Assembly: GCF_001544515.1 (NCBI RefSeq)
Contig: NZ_FCOL02000008.1
Span: forward strand, 124,001 to 188,000
Source: Caballeronia terrestris
Lineage (GTDB): Bacteria > Pseudomonadota > Gammaproteobacteria > Burkholderiales > Burkholderiaceae
Direction: 5' to 3'
Length of the DNA stretch: 64,000 nt
Made by a program: the position numbers and the translations under genes. Below are positions 22,285 to 32,634 of this stretch, one piece after another. The notes beneath the pieces are model-generated. The model saw only the letters and a program-made list of their open reading frames with translations. It did no database searches and had not been told where the DNA came from. Numbering within the stretch: position 1 is the first letter of the stretch; each line of letters begins with the position of its first letter.

Positions 22285-22401
22285 CGAAAAACCCTCTTGC
22301 GCCGCCTCCTGAGGTGACGCTTTTGTGGAACTCTCAAACCGACGCCGCCGGGGTAGCCGGCGGCGCTCTCGATTCATGCCGCGGTGCGCGCCGGCTTGGC
22401 C

Positions 22402-23511
22402 TCAGGGCACGGAGAACCGTGCGACGTTGCCTTTGGCGTTGGCGTACTTGGCGGGATCGACCGGTTCGTCGTCGAGCGTGAGCGATTCCATGCCCGCCTG
22501 ATTGCCGATCGTCACCTTGAAAGGCACCTCGCCTTCGACGCGCTGGGTGCTGCCGCCGCGCACGAGACCAGAGAATACTTCCTTGCCGTCTTTCTGGCGC
22601 ACGCTGAACCAGCTGTCCGCCTTCACTTTCAGTTCGAGGGCGCTCGACCCGGAGCCCGCGACGGCCGGGGCAGAAGCCGATGCAGCTGCTGCGGCGGCTG
22701 CTGGCGGGACGGTTGCCGGCGCGGCCGCACCGCTCGCGGGCTGCATCGCGACGATCGCCGACGATGAAGCCGGCAGCGCGTTGGTCCCGAGCGGATGCGG
22801 CATCGGCTGCATGCCGGCAGTGGCTGCGGCATCGGTCGAGGAACCTTCGCCGGTATTGGCCGCCGCCATCTCGTCGGGAGTCGCGGCCGACGATGCCGCG
22901 CTCGCCCCGTTGTTGCCCGATACCGCCGTGCCGTTCGCGCTCGCCTTCAGGCGCGCGAGCCAGGCGGCCGAATCGCCGCCCGTGTGCCACATCGCGAGCG
23001 CGATCATCGCGACGATCACCGCCGCTACGCCCCAGAGCCACGAACGGCGGCGCCCGGCGGTGTTGAGCGGCACGGACACGCGTGCCCGCGGCAAACCGCC
23101 GCCGGCCGACGCCGGCAACGAAAGATTCTGCTCCACCGGACCATTCGCGCGGCGCATCGCCTGGGTGAACGGTGCCGGATCCGCGCCGAGCATCTTCGCG
23201 TAACTGCGCACGATGCCGGCCGCGAACGTGCGGTCAGGTAAGTGGCTCAGGTCGCCGGCTTCCAGCGCGCGTACCTTTTGCGGCGACACTTTCAGGCGCG
23301 CCGATACATCGTCGATCGACCAGCCTTTCGCCGTGCGCAGCTGCGCCAAGCGCGCGCCGACCGCGACGATCGATTCCAAGCTCCCCGCCTGATTTCCGCT
23401 CGACGCCGTCGTGCCCGACAACGCTTCGCCATCCGGAAAACTACCGGACGGACCGCCGGAATGACTGCCGTCGTGACTTCCAAACGGCGTCGGGTGCTGC
23501 GGCTCACTCAT
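22402..23511 (-). CDS. rodZ: RodZ-family helix-turn-helix membrane protein
   Basis: A 369-residue bitopic protein. A Ser/Gly-rich head (1-45) is followed by a cytoplasmic HTH_25 domain (about 48-120, LRTAKGWSIDDVSARLKVS), one transmembrane helix (157-175) and a long Ala/Ser/Pro-rich periplasmic linker. The C-terminal beta domain is DUF4115 (about 290-369, LKVKADSWFSVRQKDGKEVFSG). RodZ links MreB filaments to the wall-synthesis machinery and sets rod shape. Its place just upstream of ispG is conserved. ATG at 23511. Confidence 0.9.
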   Translation of the reverse strand: MSEPQHPTPFGSHDGSHSGGPSGSFPDGEALSGTTASSGNQAGSLESIVAVGARLAQLRTAKGWSIDDVSARLKVSPQKVRALEAGDLSHLPDRTFAAGIVRSYAKMLGADPAPFTQAMRRANGPVEQNLSLPASAGGGLPRARVSVPLNTAGRRRSWLWGVAAVIVAMIALAMWHTGGDSAAWLARLKASANGTAVSGNNGASAASSAATPDEMAAANTGEGSSTDAAATAGMQPMPHPLGTNALPASSSAIVAMQPASGAAAPATVPPAAAAAAASASAPAVAGSGSSALELKVKADSWFSVRQKDGKEVFSGLVRGGSTQRVEGEVPFKVTIGNQAGMESLTLDDEPVDPAKYANAKGNVARFSVP

Positions 23512-23734
23512 GCCAAATTCCTCGCATCGATTCTTTTATTTGACACTGCAAAGCGTCGGGTTGCACGGACCATCTGTGCACGATATAACCCTGCTGCCTG
23601 TCGCAGACCGCTTTATAACAAAATGTGCGGCTTTCCGTGCCGCATCCGATCGCTTGCTTCGTTTTTCTTTGTTTTTCGCGCCAAAAACACGCGGATTCTT
23701 CAAAAATGAGCGGCCGCCAGCTTTCGGGCAGATT

Positions 23735-24874
23735 TCAGACCGCCCGCACTTCGATCACTTTTGACTGCCGGCCCATGCGCTCGGCGAGTCGCGTGCGGTC
23801 CTGAACCGCGCCAGCGAGTTGCCCGCAGGCGGCATCGATGTCGTCGCCGCGGGTCTTGCGCACAGTCGTCACGATCCCCGCGTCCATCAGCACCTGTGCG
23901 AAACGCTTAATCTGATCGTTGCGCGAACGCGTGAGGCCCGACTCCGGGAACGGATTGAACGGGATCAGGTTGAACTTGCACGGCACGTCGCGCGTGATGG
24001 CGAGCAATTCGCGCGCGTGCGCTTCCGTATCGTTGACGCCGTCGAGCATGCAGTACTCGAACGTGATGAAATCGCGCGGCGCCACTTTCAGGTAACGCTG
24101 GCACGCCGCCATCAGCTCGCGCAAAGGATACTTCTTGTTCAGCGGCACGAGCATGTCGCGCAGCGGATCGTTCGGTGCGTGCAGCGATACTGCAAGCGCC
24201 ACCGGCAGATCGGCAGCGAGGCGGTCCATCATCGGCACGACGCCGGAGGTGGACAGCGTCACGCGACGGCGCGACAGGCCGTAGGCGTTGTCGTCGAGCA
24301 TCAGGCGCATCGCGGGGACCACGGCGTCGTAATTGAGCAGCGGTTCGCCCATGCCCATCATCACGACGTTAGTCACGACGCGTCCGCCCTTGCCCGGCCC
24401 GCCGACTTCGCGTCCGAGCGACTTGCGCAGCGCGAATTCCGCCATGCGCAACTGGCCGATGATCTCGCCCGTGCTGAGATTGCGCGAAAAGCCCTGCTTG
24501 CCCGTCGAACAAAAGCGGCAATTCACGGCGCAGCCCGCCTGCGACGAAACGCACAGCGTGCCACGATGTTCCTCGGGGATGAAAACCGTCTCGACCGCGT
24601 TGCTGTTGCCTACGTCGATCAGCCACTTGCGCGTGCCGTCGGTAGAAACGTGATCGCGGACGATTTCAGGCATCGCCATGTTGGCGCGGCCCTTCAATTT
24701 TTCGCGCAGGGATTTTGCCAGGTCCGTCATGCCGTCGAAGTCGTCGGCGCCGTACTGGTGGATCCAGCGCTGCAACTGCTTGGCGCGAAACGGCTTTTCC
24801 CCCAGGCTGCCGCAATATGCCACGAGCCCGGCGGCGTCGAGATCGAGAAGGTTGACGGTAGAGCTGCTCGTCAT
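23735..24874 (-). CDS. rlmN: 23S rRNA/tRNA adenine C2-methyltransferase RlmN
   Basis: A 379-residue radical-SAM enzyme that methylates A2503 of 23S rRNA and A37 of some tRNAs. The [4Fe-4S] motif C115-xxx-C119-xx-C122 is in [15 protein letters not shown], and the mechanistically needed C-terminal cysteine is in [11 protein letters not shown]. The start is placed at the ATG at 24874 ([12 protein letters not shown]). An ATG five codons upstream is possible, and the long upstream extension is not family-like. Downstream of ndk. Confidence 0.95.
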   Translation of the reverse strand: MTSSSTVNLLDLDAAGLVAYCGSLGEKPFRAKQLQRWIHQYGADDFDGMTDLAKSLREKLKGRANMAMPEIVRDHVSTDGTRKWLIDVGNSNAVETVFIPEEHRGTLCVSSQAGCAVNCRFCSTGKQGFSRNLSTGEIIGQLRMAEFALRKSLGREVGGPGKGGRVVTNVVMMGMGEPLLNYDAVVPAMRLMLDDNAYGLSRRRVTLSTSGVVPMMDRLAADLPVALAVSLHAPNDPLRDMLVPLNKKYPLRELMAACQRYLKVAPRDFITFEYCMLDGVNDTEAHARELLAITRDVPCKFNLIPFNPFPESGLTRSRNDQIKRFAQVLMDAGIVTTVRKTRGDDIDAACGQLAGAVQDRTRLAERMGRQSKVIEVRAV

Positions 24875-24988
24875 GTCGAATTCTGCCATTTCTGTCTTGT
24901 GCGAATTCCGGGCAGGTCGCCCGGGCCGTTCGCGCCAATTCCTGCTTGCATCCAGTGTGCCCCCGCGCGATGCGGAGGCCAAACGCAA

Positions 24989-25414
24989 TTAGCGCGAGTA
25001 GACGTTCACTTCCGGGAAGAAGAACGCGATTTCCTGGCGCGCCGTTTCCGGAGCGTCCGAGCCGTGTACGGCGTTCGCGTCGATGCTGTCGGCGAAATCC
25101 GCGCGGATCGTGCCCTTGTCGGCCTTCTTCGGGTCCGTTGCGCCCATCAGGTCACGGTTCTGTGCGATTGCGTTCTCGCCTTCCAGCGCCTGGATCATCA
25201 CCGGGCCGGAGATCATGAATTCGACCAGGTCCTTGAAGAACGGGCGTGCTGCGTGCACGGCGTAGAATTTTTCCGCGTCAGCACGCGACAGGTGAACCAT
25301 GCGAGCCGCAACAACCTTGAGGCCAGCGTTTTCGAAACGGCCGTAGATTTGGCCGATAACGTTCTTTGCCACTGCGTCCGGCTTGATAATCGACAGGGTG
25401 CGCTCGATCGCCAT
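24989..25414 (-). CDS. ndk: Nucleoside diphosphate kinase
   Basis: A 141-residue enzyme balancing (d)NTP pools by phosphate transfer through a phosphohistidine. The active-site H117 lies in NAVHGSD, and the family opening [15 protein letters not shown] is intact. Length is standard. The ATG at 25414 follows GGAG. First gene of the ndk-rlmN-rodZ-ispG-hisS series. Confidence 0.97.
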   Translation of the reverse strand: MAIERTLSIIKPDAVAKNVIGQIYGRFENAGLKVVAARMVHLSRADAEKFYAVHAARPFFKDLVEFMISGPVMIQALEGENAIAQNRDLMGATDPKKADKGTIRADFADSIDANAVHGSDAPETARQEIAFFFPEVNVYSR

Positions 25415-25460
25415 GAAAACTCCAAAAAAATGAACGGGTTACGAATTAAATGAATCGACA

Positions 25461-25469
25461 ATTGTAGCA
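25461..25469 (-). promoter_or_regulatory. Probable ndk promoter (extended -10)
   Basis: On the minus strand TGC-TACAAT (-10 at 25461-25466) lies about 50 bp upstream of the ndk start. No good -35 is seen at 17 bp, and the extended TGn motif would compensate. Confidence 0.4.
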
Positions 25470-25698
25470 CGAAGGCATGTATGATTGCGATTGAAACCTT
25501 ACGGATTCGTAAGGGTCGAACCAGTCGTCACAGATGGTGTCGCTGTGGTGCGGCACTATTGAATTCAGTGCAAGATAGACGCATATACGTGCCGCACGCG
25601 AACCGGCGGCGAAGAGAAAGCAAAAGCGCCGGCACGTCATACCCACCGCTGTTATGGATATCTTGTTTTCAGACTCAAGGCAAAGGCAAGGAGAAACC

Positions 25699-26397
25699 AT
25701 GAACGAATCACCCTACAGTTTTGGCCGCAATGGCAGCGTCACGTCGGTCGAGATGCGCAATCGCGTGCTGCGCAACACCTACTGGCTGCTCGCGCTATCT
25801 ATGGTGCCGACAGTGCTCGGCGCCTGGATCGGCGTCGCGACGGGCTTTTCGCTCTTCGCCGCCACCAGCCCGACGATGAGCTTCATCGCGTTCCTCGCGA
25901 TCGCGTTCGGCTTCATGTTCGCCATAGAAAAAACAAAGGACAGCGCCATCGGCGTCGTCGTGCTGCTCGGCTTCACGTTCTTCATGGGCCTGATGCTCTC
26001 GCGCCTTTTGAGCTTCATCCTCGGGTTCTCGAACGGGCCGCAACTCATCATGATGGCGTTCGGTGGCACCGGCGTGATCTTCGCCGCGATGGCAACCATT
26101 GCCACGGTCAGCAAACGCGACTTCTCGGGCCTCGGCAAGTGGCTGTTCATGGGCGTGATGGTGATCCTGCTCGCCGCTTTCGCGAACATCTTCCTGCAGT
26201 TGCCGGCCCTGATGCTCACGATTTCCGTGCTCGCGATCGTCATTTTCTCGGCTTATATGCTGTTCGATGTGCAGCGCGTCGTGAACGGGGGCGAGACGAA
26301 TTACATCAGCGCCACACTCGCGATTTATCTCGATCTGTATAACGTCTTCACGAACCTGCTGGCGCTGCTCGGCATCTTCGGCGGCAATCGCAACTGA
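25699..26397 (+). CDS. Bax inhibitor-1 (BI-1/YccA) family inner-membrane protein
   Basis: A 232-residue protein with about seven hydrophobic helices, typical of the BI-1 family (YccA, YbhL). YccA is a substrate and modulator of FtsH, which is notable given hflKC in the same window; others act as pH-sensitive Ca2+ leak channels. The C-terminal region (FSAYMLFDVQRVV, ISATLAIYLDLYNVFTNLLALLG) is the best conserved part. The ATG at 25699 has a strong AAGGAG six bases upstream. Divergent from ndk; ends at a bidirectional terminator shared with rlmD. Confidence 0.88.
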   Translation: MNESPYSFGRNGSVTSVEMRNRVLRNTYWLLALSMVPTVLGAWIGVATGFSLFAATSPTMSFIAFLAIAFGFMFAIEKTKDSAIGVVVLLGFTFFMGLMLSRLLSFILGFSNGPQLIMMAFGGTGVIFAAMATIATVSKRDFSGLGKWLFMGVMVILLAAFANIFLQLPALMLTISVLAIVIFSAYMLFDVQRVVNGGETNYISATLAIYLDLYNVFTNLLALLGIFGGNRN

Positions 26398-26416
26398 TCG
26401 CGGTCGCCTGAAATAC

Positions 26417-26446
26417 GAAACCGGCCTTCGCGGGCCGGTTTTTTTC
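26417..26446. terminator. Bidirectional terminator between the BI-1 gene and rlmD
   Basis: The stem AAACCGGCC / GGCCGGTTT with a short TTCGCG-type loop is followed by T7 on the plus strand and preceded by A-rich sequence, so it can serve both convergent genes. Confidence 0.85.
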
Positions 26447-26468
26447 GTCTGCAGAAAAAGTTGCTGTG

Positions 26469-27884
26469 TTAATCCCGCTCGAAAAGCGCGATCGATTCGA
26501 CGTGCGACGTGTGCGGAAACATGTTCACGACGCCCGCGCCCTTCATCCTGTACCCCGCTTCGCGGACGAGCACCCCGGCGTCGCGGGCGAGCGTCGACGG
26601 GCTGCACGACACGTAGACGATCCGCTTCGGCAGCGGCCCGTCCCCGCTCTGCGCAATGTCCGCGAGCGCCTTCGCCACGGCCAGCGCGCCTTCGCGCGGC
26701 GGATCGATGAGGAATTTGTCGAAGGCGCCGAGCGCGCGCAGGTCGTCGGCGGTGACTTCGAACAGGTTGCGGCACGCGAACGATGTATGCGCATCGACGC
26801 CATTCGCCTTCGCGTTCTCCAGCGCGCGCGTCGTGAGCACTTCGCTACCTTCGATTCCGACCACCTCGCGCGACACCCGCGCGAGCGGCAGCGTGAAGTT
26901 GCCGATGCCGCAAAAAAGATCGAGCACGCGATCCGTCTTCGATGCCGCCAGCAGGCTCAGCGCCCGGCTCACCAGCACACGGTTGATCTGGTGGTTCACC
27001 TGCGTGAAATCGGTCGGCTTGAACGGCATGCGAATCGCGAATTCCGGCAGCGTGTAGGCAAGCTGCTTGTCGAGCGGATAGAACGGATACACCGTGTCCG
27101 GGCCCTTCGGCTGGAGCCAGAACTGGACGCCGTGTTCGTCCGCGAAGGTGCGCAGAAGCGCCTCGTCGGCTTCGGTCAGCGGTTCGAGGATGCGCAGCAC
27201 GAGCGCCGTCACATCCGATCCCACCGCGAGCTCGATCTGCGGCATGCGCTCGCGGATCGACAGCCCCGCCACAAGATGCCGCAGCGGCACGAGCATCTCG
27301 GAAACGTGCGGCGGCAGGACTTCGCAGCTCGTCATGTCGGCGACGTAGCTGCTCTTCCTCTCGTGGAAACCGACCAGCACGCCACCCTTCTTCTCCACAT
27401 AACGCACAGTCAGCCGCGCGCGATACCGGTAGCCCCACGACGGCCCGTGGATCGGCCGGAACATCGTTTCGGCGCGCAGTTTGCTCAAATGTTGCAGATT
27501 GTCTTCGAGCACGCGTTGCTTGACGGCGATCTGCGCGCGCACGTCGAGATGCTGCATCGAGCAGCCGCCGCAAGTGCCGAAAAATTTACATTTCGGCTTC
27601 GTGCGGATCACGCTTTCGCGCAGCACCTTGACGACCTGCGCTTGCTCGAAGCTCGGCTTTTTGCGATAGCTGGAGTACGTCACGCGCTCGCCGGGCAGCG
27701 CGCCTTCGACAAAAATGACCTTGCCCGGCTCGCCGTCTTCATTGACCGTTCGGCCGACGCCGCGCGCGTCCATATCGAGCGATTCGATCTCGATTTCGGG
27801 CGCGGCGAACGACGGGTCGACGACGACGGACTTGGCCGGCGCGGCGCGGCGGCGATGCGAGGATTTTCGAGCGGATTCAGACAC
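26469..27884 (-). CDS. rlmD: 23S rRNA (uracil-1939-C5)-methyltransferase RlmD
   Basis: An SAM-dependent methyltransferase of the RlmCD/TrmA family. An N-terminal TRAM domain ([15 protein letters not shown]) is followed by [4Fe-4S] cysteines in [15 protein letters not shown], the SAM motif [15 protein letters not shown] and the catalytic cysteine in [12 protein letters not shown]. The start is taken as the GTG at 27884, with AGGAAG seven bases upstream. A TTG nine codons further up is the only longer alternative, and no ATG is available. Downstream of rpoS and the exonuclease gene on the same strand. Confidence 0.92.
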   Translation of the reverse strand: MSESARKSSHRRRAAPAKSVVVDPSFAAPEIEIESLDMDARGVGRTVNEDGEPGKVIFVEGALPGERVTYSSYRKKPSFEQAQVVKVLRESVIRTKPKCKFFGTCGGCSMQHLDVRAQIAVKQRVLEDNLQHLSKLRAETMFRPIHGPSWGYRYRARLTVRYVEKKGGVLVGFHERKSSYVADMTSCEVLPPHVSEMLVPLRHLVAGLSIRERMPQIELAVGSDVTALVLRILEPLTEADEALLRTFADEHGVQFWLQPKGPDTVYPFYPLDKQLAYTLPEFAIRMPFKPTDFTQVNHQINRVLVSRALSLLAASKTDRVLDLFCGIGNFTLPLARVSREVVGIEGSEVLTTRALENAKANGVDAHTSFACRNLFEVTADDLRALGAFDKFLIDPPREGALAVAKALADIAQSGDGPLPKRIVYVSCSPSTLARDAGVLVREAGYRMKGAGVVNMFPHTSHVESIALFERD

Positions 27885-27940
27885 CTGCGGACTTCCTGAC
27901 TGACGTGGCAAAGGCGAGATTGTAGTCGAACGTCGCAGCC

Positions 27941-28717
27941 TTACTTCCCGAACGCGGCCAGATATTGCGCCCAGTGAGGCGACGGTTCGAGCGCGAGCGC
28001 GTTTTTCACGAAGGTGATTTCATCGGCGTATTCGTCCGCCGAGAAGCCGCCGCGCATCAGCTGGAAGCGGCAATACATCAGGTACGTGTTGACGACGTCC
28101 GTCTCGCAATAGGCGCGGATATCGTCGATGCGGCCGTCGCAGTACGCCTCCCACACCTTGCCGCCATCCATGCCGAGCTTGCCGGGAAAGCCGCAGAGTT
28201 TCGCGAGGGCGTCGAGCGGCGCGTTCGCGCGCGCCTGATACATCGCGAGAACGTCCATCAGATCGGTGTGGCGCGTGTGGTATCGGCTCAGGTAGTTGTT
28301 GAACTTGAACTCGCGGTCGTCCTGGCCAGAATCCCAGAAGCGCGACGCCGCGACGCCATGCACCAGCGCACGATAGTTGAGCACGGGCAAGTCGAACCCG
28401 CCGCCGTTCCAGGAAACGAGTTGCGGCGTGTACTTTTCGATCACGCGGAAAAACGACTGGATCAGCGCCGCCTCGGAATCTTGCGGCGTGCCGAGAGAGC
28501 GCACGCGAAAGCCGTTGTTGTCGCGAAACACGCACGAAATCGCGGCGATGCGCTGCAAATGGTGCGGCAGGAAATCGTTGCCGACGCGCTCGCGGCGTGC
28601 CGCGAACGCGAATTCGGCGACTTCTGCGTCGGACAGTTCGGACGGGAGATCTTCAAGACGGCGAATACCGTCGACATCGGGAATCGTCTCGATGTCGAAA
28701 ACGAGGATGGGAGTCAT
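27941..28717 (-). CDS. 3'-5' exonuclease of the PolB-like DnaQ superfamily
   Basis: A 258-residue protein resembling the predicted exonuclease domain of DNA polymerase B. The DEDDy-type residues are visible: D-x-E in FDIETIPD at the N-terminus, an Asp in the [12 protein letters not shown] block, and the C-terminal [15 protein letters not shown]. It lacks a polymerase domain. Its biological role is unknown. The ATG at 28717 is 5 bp after the rpoS stop, so expression is probably coupled to rpoS. Confidence 0.85.
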   Translation of the reverse strand: MTPILVFDIETIPDVDGIRRLEDLPSELSDAEVAEFAFAARRERVGNDFLPHHLQRIAAISCVFRDNNGFRVRSLGTPQDSEAALIQSFFRVIEKYTPQLVSWNGGGFDLPVLNYRALVHGVAASRFWDSGQDDREFKFNNYLSRYHTRHTDLMDVLAMYQARANAPLDALAKLCGFPGKLGMDGGKVWEAYCDGRIDDIRAYCETDVVNTYLMYCRFQLMRGGFSADEYADEITFVKNALALEPSPHWAQYLAAFGK

Positions 28718-28722
28718 GAATC

Positions 28723-29817
28723 CTAGAGCACGGCGTCCTTGCGAACGCCGTTGGAAGCGAAAAAGCGCTTGAGCCGCACGAGCGCCTCTTGCTGGATCTG
28801 GCGCACCCTCTCGCGCGTGAGGCCCATTTCATCGGCGAGTTCCTCGAGCGTCGCGGGCTCGATGTGGTTCAACCCGAAGCGGCGCTCGATCACATGCCGG
28901 TGCTTGTCCGACAGGCGCGACAACCACAGGCGCGTGAGCGTCTCGAGTTCGCGGTGCTGCACTTCGGCGTCCGGCGACTGGCTCTGGTCGTCGGAGAGCA
29001 GATCGAGCAGGCTCGAACCCGGATCGAGGTCAAGCGGTGCATCGAGCGACGCGGTGTGTTCGTTGAGCGCGAGGATATCGGTGACTTCCTCGGGCGTCTT
29101 GCCGGTGAGGTAGGCGATATCGTCGATGCTCGCGTCGCGGCGGTCGGGCGCAATCGCCGTGTTCGAGTTGGCGGAATTTTTTTCCAGGTGGCGCTTGGCG
29201 CGCAAAACCTGGTTCAGCTCGCGGATCACATGCACCGGCAAGCGCACCGTGCGCGCCTGATTCATGATCGCGCGCTCGATGCTCTGGCGAATCCACCAGG
29301 TGGCATAAGTCGAAAAGCGAAAACCGCGCGTCGGATCGAATTTTTCGATAGCGTGCATCAGGCCGAGATTGCCCTCCTCGATTAAATCGAGAAGTGGAAC
29401 CCCGCGATTCAGATAACCCTTCGCGATACTCACGACGAGCCGCAAATTACGCTCGATCATCACCTGGCGCGCTTCGAATTCGCCCGCTTTTGCAAGCCGC
29501 GAATAGCGCTGCTCTTCCTCGACGGTCAAAAGCGGCTTGACGCTGATTCGATTCAGATAATGCTGGATGGTGTCGGCGGTGAGCTCGGCCTGCAGAATCG
29601 AGCGGAAATCGTCGGCGTCGGGAACGTTATCGTTTGCGACGTCCCCCGAATCCTTCGACCGTATTTCGCCTTCGTCATCGGATGGTTCGATTTCGACGTC
29701 CACCGCGTCGGCGTCGTCTTCGTCGTGGGTCGAAGCACCGTCTTCCACCGACACTTGCATGGGTCGGCTGATCGTCTCAGTCTCGGCTTGCGGTAGGCGG
29801 CGCTTCGTTTTAGGCAT
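28723..29817 (-). CDS. rpoS: Stationary-phase sigma factor RpoS
   Basis: A 364-residue group 2 sigma-70 factor governing the general stress and stationary-phase response. The N-terminal 65 residues are acidic (long Asp/Glu runs). Region 1.2 ([21 protein letters not shown]), region 2 ([46 protein letters not shown]), region 3 and the region 4 HTH ([24 protein letters not shown]) are all intact. Directly after nlpD (15-bp gap), the classical arrangement in which a major rpoS promoter lies inside nlpD. Confidence 0.96.
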   Translation of the reverse strand: MPKTKRRLPQAETETISRPMQVSVEDGASTHDEDDADAVDVEIEPSDDEGEIRSKDSGDVANDNVPDADDFRSILQAELTADTIQHYLNRISVKPLLTVEEEQRYSRLAKAGEFEARQVMIERNLRLVVSIAKGYLNRGVPLLDLIEEGNLGLMHAIEKFDPTRGFRFSTYATWWIRQSIERAIMNQARTVRLPVHVIRELNQVLRAKRHLEKNSANSNTAIAPDRRDASIDDIAYLTGKTPEEVTDILALNEHTASLDAPLDLDPGSSLLDLLSDDQSQSPDAEVQHRELETLTRLWLSRLSDKHRHVIERRFGLNHIEPATLEELADEMGLTRERVRQIQQEALVRLKRFFASNGVRKDAVL

Positions 29818-29832
29818 GATGGTTTTCGCTTT

Positions 29833-30771
29833 TTATTGCGGCGGCAAGTACTTCAGCGGGTCGACAGGTTTGCCCTGACGGCGAACTTCAAAATGCAACA
29901 TCACGCGGTCGGAATCGCTATTCCCCATCTCGGCGATTTTTTGACCTTTTGTTACTGCGTCACCCTCTTTTACCATCAAAGCGCGGTTATGTGCATATGC
30001 CGTGAGAAAAGTCGCATCGTGCTTGATGATAATGAGGTTGCCGTACCCGCGCAGACCGTTGCCCGAGTACACGACCCGGCCATCCGCCGACGCATTGATC
30101 GCATCTCCCGCCACGCCGCCGATGTTCAAGCCCTTGTTCTTGGCATCGTCGAACGTGCCGAGAATCGGGCCGCGCACGGGCCAGATGAACGCCGGCTGTG
30201 CAGCGGGCGCGGTGGCAGTGCCGCTGTCAACGCCTGCTCCGATTCCAGCGGCCGCGCCCGGCGCCACGCCCATCCCCGACGACGAACCGTACACCGGCGG
30301 CTGCGCCGTCGTGCCGGTCGTCACGCCCGGCTGCGGGGCACCGCCAAGCGGCTGTGCCTGCACCCCGCCGCCCACGATCGGCGCGGTGGCAACGCCCGGC
30401 GTCGTCGCGGCGAGATTCGCGCCCGGAGGCGCCACGCGCACGAGCTGACCGACTTCGATCTGGTTCGGGTTCGTCAGGTTGTTCCATGACGCGATATCCC
30501 GATAATTCTGACCGTTTTCCAGTGCAATCCGATATAGGGTGTCGCCCGGTTTCACGCGGATATAACCGGGCGGCGGCGGGCCGTTCTGCGCCGCCGCCTG
30601 CGCGGCGGCGTCGGTGCTGATCGCCCCGCCCGTGCGGTCGACGACCGGCGCCTGATCCATCCGCGTCGCACAGGCTGCCAGGACGGACAGCGCGAGAACA
30701 CACAAACCGCGCTGGACCGCCGTCGGGCGGGCGCTCACGCTTCTTACTCGCCAAGCACGCAACATACTCAT
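29833..30771 (-). CDS. nlpD: NlpD-type lipoprotein (LysM + degenerate LytM), amidase activator
   Basis: A 312-residue outer-membrane lipoprotein: signal peptide with lipobox L-A-A-C, a LysM domain (YIRVKPGDTLYRIALENGQNYRDIASWN), a Gly/Pro/Ala-rich linker and a C-terminal M23/LytM domain. The first zinc-ligand segment is replaced (GVAGD), and the final H-x-H is HFE. The domain is therefore probably not a peptidase and acts as an activator of septal amidases, as known for NlpD/EnvC. The start is taken as the ATG at 30771 (a second ATG lies two codons later). It follows pcm with a 5-bp gap and precedes rpoS. Confidence 0.93.
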   Translation of the reverse strand: MSMLRAWRVRSVSARPTAVQRGLCVLALSVLAACATRMDQAPVVDRTGGAISTDAAAQAAAQNGPPPPGYIRVKPGDTLYRIALENGQNYRDIASWNNLTNPNQIEVGQLVRVAPPGANLAATTPGVATAPIVGGGVQAQPLGGAPQPGVTTGTTAQPPVYGSSSGMGVAPGAAAGIGAGVDSGTATAPAAQPAFIWPVRGPILGTFDDAKNKGLNIGGVAGDAINASADGRVVYSGNGLRGYGNLIIIKHDATFLTAYAHNRALMVKEGDAVTKGQKIAEMGNSDSDRVMLHFEVRRQGKPVDPLKYLPPQ

Positions 30772-30776
30772 CGGTG

Positions 30777-31781
30777 TCAAATCACTCCGGATTTTAAGGG
30801 TACAAAGAAAACACGATCGAGCTGCGACTCCCGCCATTGCGTGGCCGACACGCGCTCGACGAGCGTCAGCACCTGCGACTGTGCGCTTTGCGAGCCGACC
30901 GGCGCGACGAGCCTGCCACCGATCGCCAGTTGCTCTAGCAGCGCCTGCGGCACGTCGAGCCCGGCGCACGCGATGACGATGGCATCGAACGGCGCCGCCG
31001 CCGGCAGGCCGAGCCGGCCGTCGCCGTAATGCAGGCGAATGTTCGGCACGCGCAGTGGCCGCAGGTTGAGCTTCGCGCGCTCCGACAGCGGACGCACGCG
31101 CTCGATCGAATACACATCGGCCGAGACCAGCGACAGCACCGCCGCCTGATAGCCGCAGCCAGTGCCGATCTCCAGCACTTTCGTGAGCGTCCGGCCCGCC
31201 GCGACGAGTTCGATCATGCGCGCGACCACGGACGGCTTCGAGATGGTCTGATGATGGCCGATCGGCAGCGCCGCGTCTTCATAAGCCTGCGCGGCGAGTC
31301 CGGGATCGACGAACATATGGCGCGGCACGACAGACATCGCGTTCAGCACGCGCGCGTCGGTGATACCGTTCGCGCGCAGCCGTTCGACCATGCGTTCGCG
31401 AACCCGTTCCGAGGTCAGCGCATGCGTCGTGTTCAGCGCAACATTCGGGGCGCCGCGCTTGACGCTGACGTTTGATTCACGGTGCTCGTTTTGACGCGGC
31501 GCCGCGCGCAAAGCGCCGGGCAGCGGCTTCGTCACGGGACTCGGGACCAGACTCGCCGAACGCGTCACGACCGGCTTGGCCGGTTTGACCACGGCGGCGT
31601 TCGCATCGGCGGCTTTGAGCGGCGTATTACGCGAGACTGTCGATCCGACGCCCGGCACCGAGCGCAACGCGCCGCCCGCCGGCTTCGCGCGCGCCTGATC
31701 CGCGCGGGCAACCGACTTGCGCGGCTCGCGCACGAGATCGGCGAGCGCCAGCGGAAAGCGCTTCGCGCGCTCGTCCGTCAT
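30777..31781 (-). CDS. pcm: Protein-L-isoaspartate O-methyltransferase
   Basis: Repairs age-damaged proteins by methylating isoaspartyl residues. The catalytic C-terminal two thirds contain the family blocks [26 protein letters not shown] and the SAM motif [16 protein letters not shown]. At 334 residues it is over 100 longer than E. coli Pcm. The extra N-terminal 120 residues are basic and rich in Ala, Pro and Val and look disordered. The ATG at 31781 overlaps the surE stop in an ATGA arrangement, so translation of surE and pcm is coupled. Confidence 0.93.
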   Translation of the reverse strand: MTDERAKRFPLALADLVREPRKSVARADQARAKPAGGALRSVPGVGSTVSRNTPLKAADANAAVVKPAKPVVTRSASLVPSPVTKPLPGALRAAPRQNEHRESNVSVKRGAPNVALNTTHALTSERVRERMVERLRANGITDARVLNAMSVVPRHMFVDPGLAAQAYEDAALPIGHHQTISKPSVVARMIELVAAGRTLTKVLEIGTGCGYQAAVLSLVSADVYSIERVRPLSERAKLNLRPLRVPNIRLHYGDGRLGLPAAAPFDAIVIACAGLDVPQALLEQLAIGGRLVAPVGSQSAQSQVLTLVERVSATQWRESQLDRVFFVPLKSGVI

Positions 31782-32536
31782 GAGCGATGGCTCCCGGCCA
31801 GCGCCCACTCGCGCGTCTCGGTGAGCAGCTTCGTGTGAGTCAGATCGAGTTGCAGCGGCGTGATCGACACATGGCCGTTCGCGACCGCGTGGAAATCGGT
31901 GCCTTCGCTGGCATCGAGCGCATCGCCCGACGGGCCGATCCAGTAGATCGGATTGCCGCGCGGATCGGTCTGCCGGATCACCGGCTGCGACGGATGACGC
32001 TTGCCGAGCCGCGTCACCTGCCAGTCGCCCAGTTGCTCGTAAGGCAGGCTCGGGATGTTGACGTTCAAGAGCGGATGCCCGGGCATCGGGTGCTCGAGAA
32101 AATGCGCGACGATTTCAGCCGCGACGCGCGCCGCCGAATCGAGATGCAGCCAGTCGCGGCCGACGAGCGAAAACGCGATCGCCGGGATGCCGAACATGAA
32201 GCCTTCGGTGGCGGCGGCGACGGTGCCGGAATACAGCGTATCCTCGCCGACGTTCTGGCCGTTGTTGATGCCCGAGACGACGAGGTCCGGCTGCTCTTCG
32301 AGCATGCCGGTGAGCGCGATGTGGACGGAATCGGTGGGCGTGCCGTTCACGTAGTTGAAGCCGTTCGCCGCCTGATGGATCGTGAGCGGGCGCGAGAGCG
32401 TGAGCGAGTTCGAGGCGCCGCTGCAGTTCTGCTCGGGCGCCATCACCGTGACGTCACCGAGCGGCACCATGGCCTCGTACAACACGTTGAGGCCGCGCGC
32501 CAGATAACCGTCGTCGTTGCTGAGTAGGATTCGCAT
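31778..32536 (-). CDS. surE: 5'/3'-nucleotidase SurE
   Basis: A 252-residue metal-dependent phosphatase acting on nucleoside monophosphates and short polyphosphates, linked to stationary-phase survival. The metal site SNDDG (residues 6-10), the [14 protein letters not shown] block and [19 protein letters not shown] are canonical. The start is set at the ATG at 32536 ([11 protein letters not shown]). First gene of surE-pcm-nlpD-rpoS. Divergent from the quinone oxidoreductase gene across about 100 bp. Confidence 0.96.
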   Translation of the reverse strand: MRILLSNDDGYLARGLNVLYEAMVPLGDVTVMAPEQNCSGASNSLTLSRPLTIHQAANGFNYVNGTPTDSVHIALTGMLEEQPDLVVSGINNGQNVGEDTLYSGTVAAATEGFMFGIPAIAFSLVGRDWLHLDSAARVAAEIVAHFLEHPMPGHPLLNVNIPSLPYEQLGDWQVTRLGKRHPSQPVIRQTDPRGNPIYWIGPSGDALDASEGTDFHAVANGHVSITPLQLDLTHTKLLTETREWALAGSHRS

Positions 32537-32634
32537 CCGACGATTGTAACCGAGGAAAGATGGCACGCGAACGACTCGCCAAGCGCCTCGCGGCAAGCCT
32601 GAACTACACTTACGCGACCTCATAAGGAGACGAC

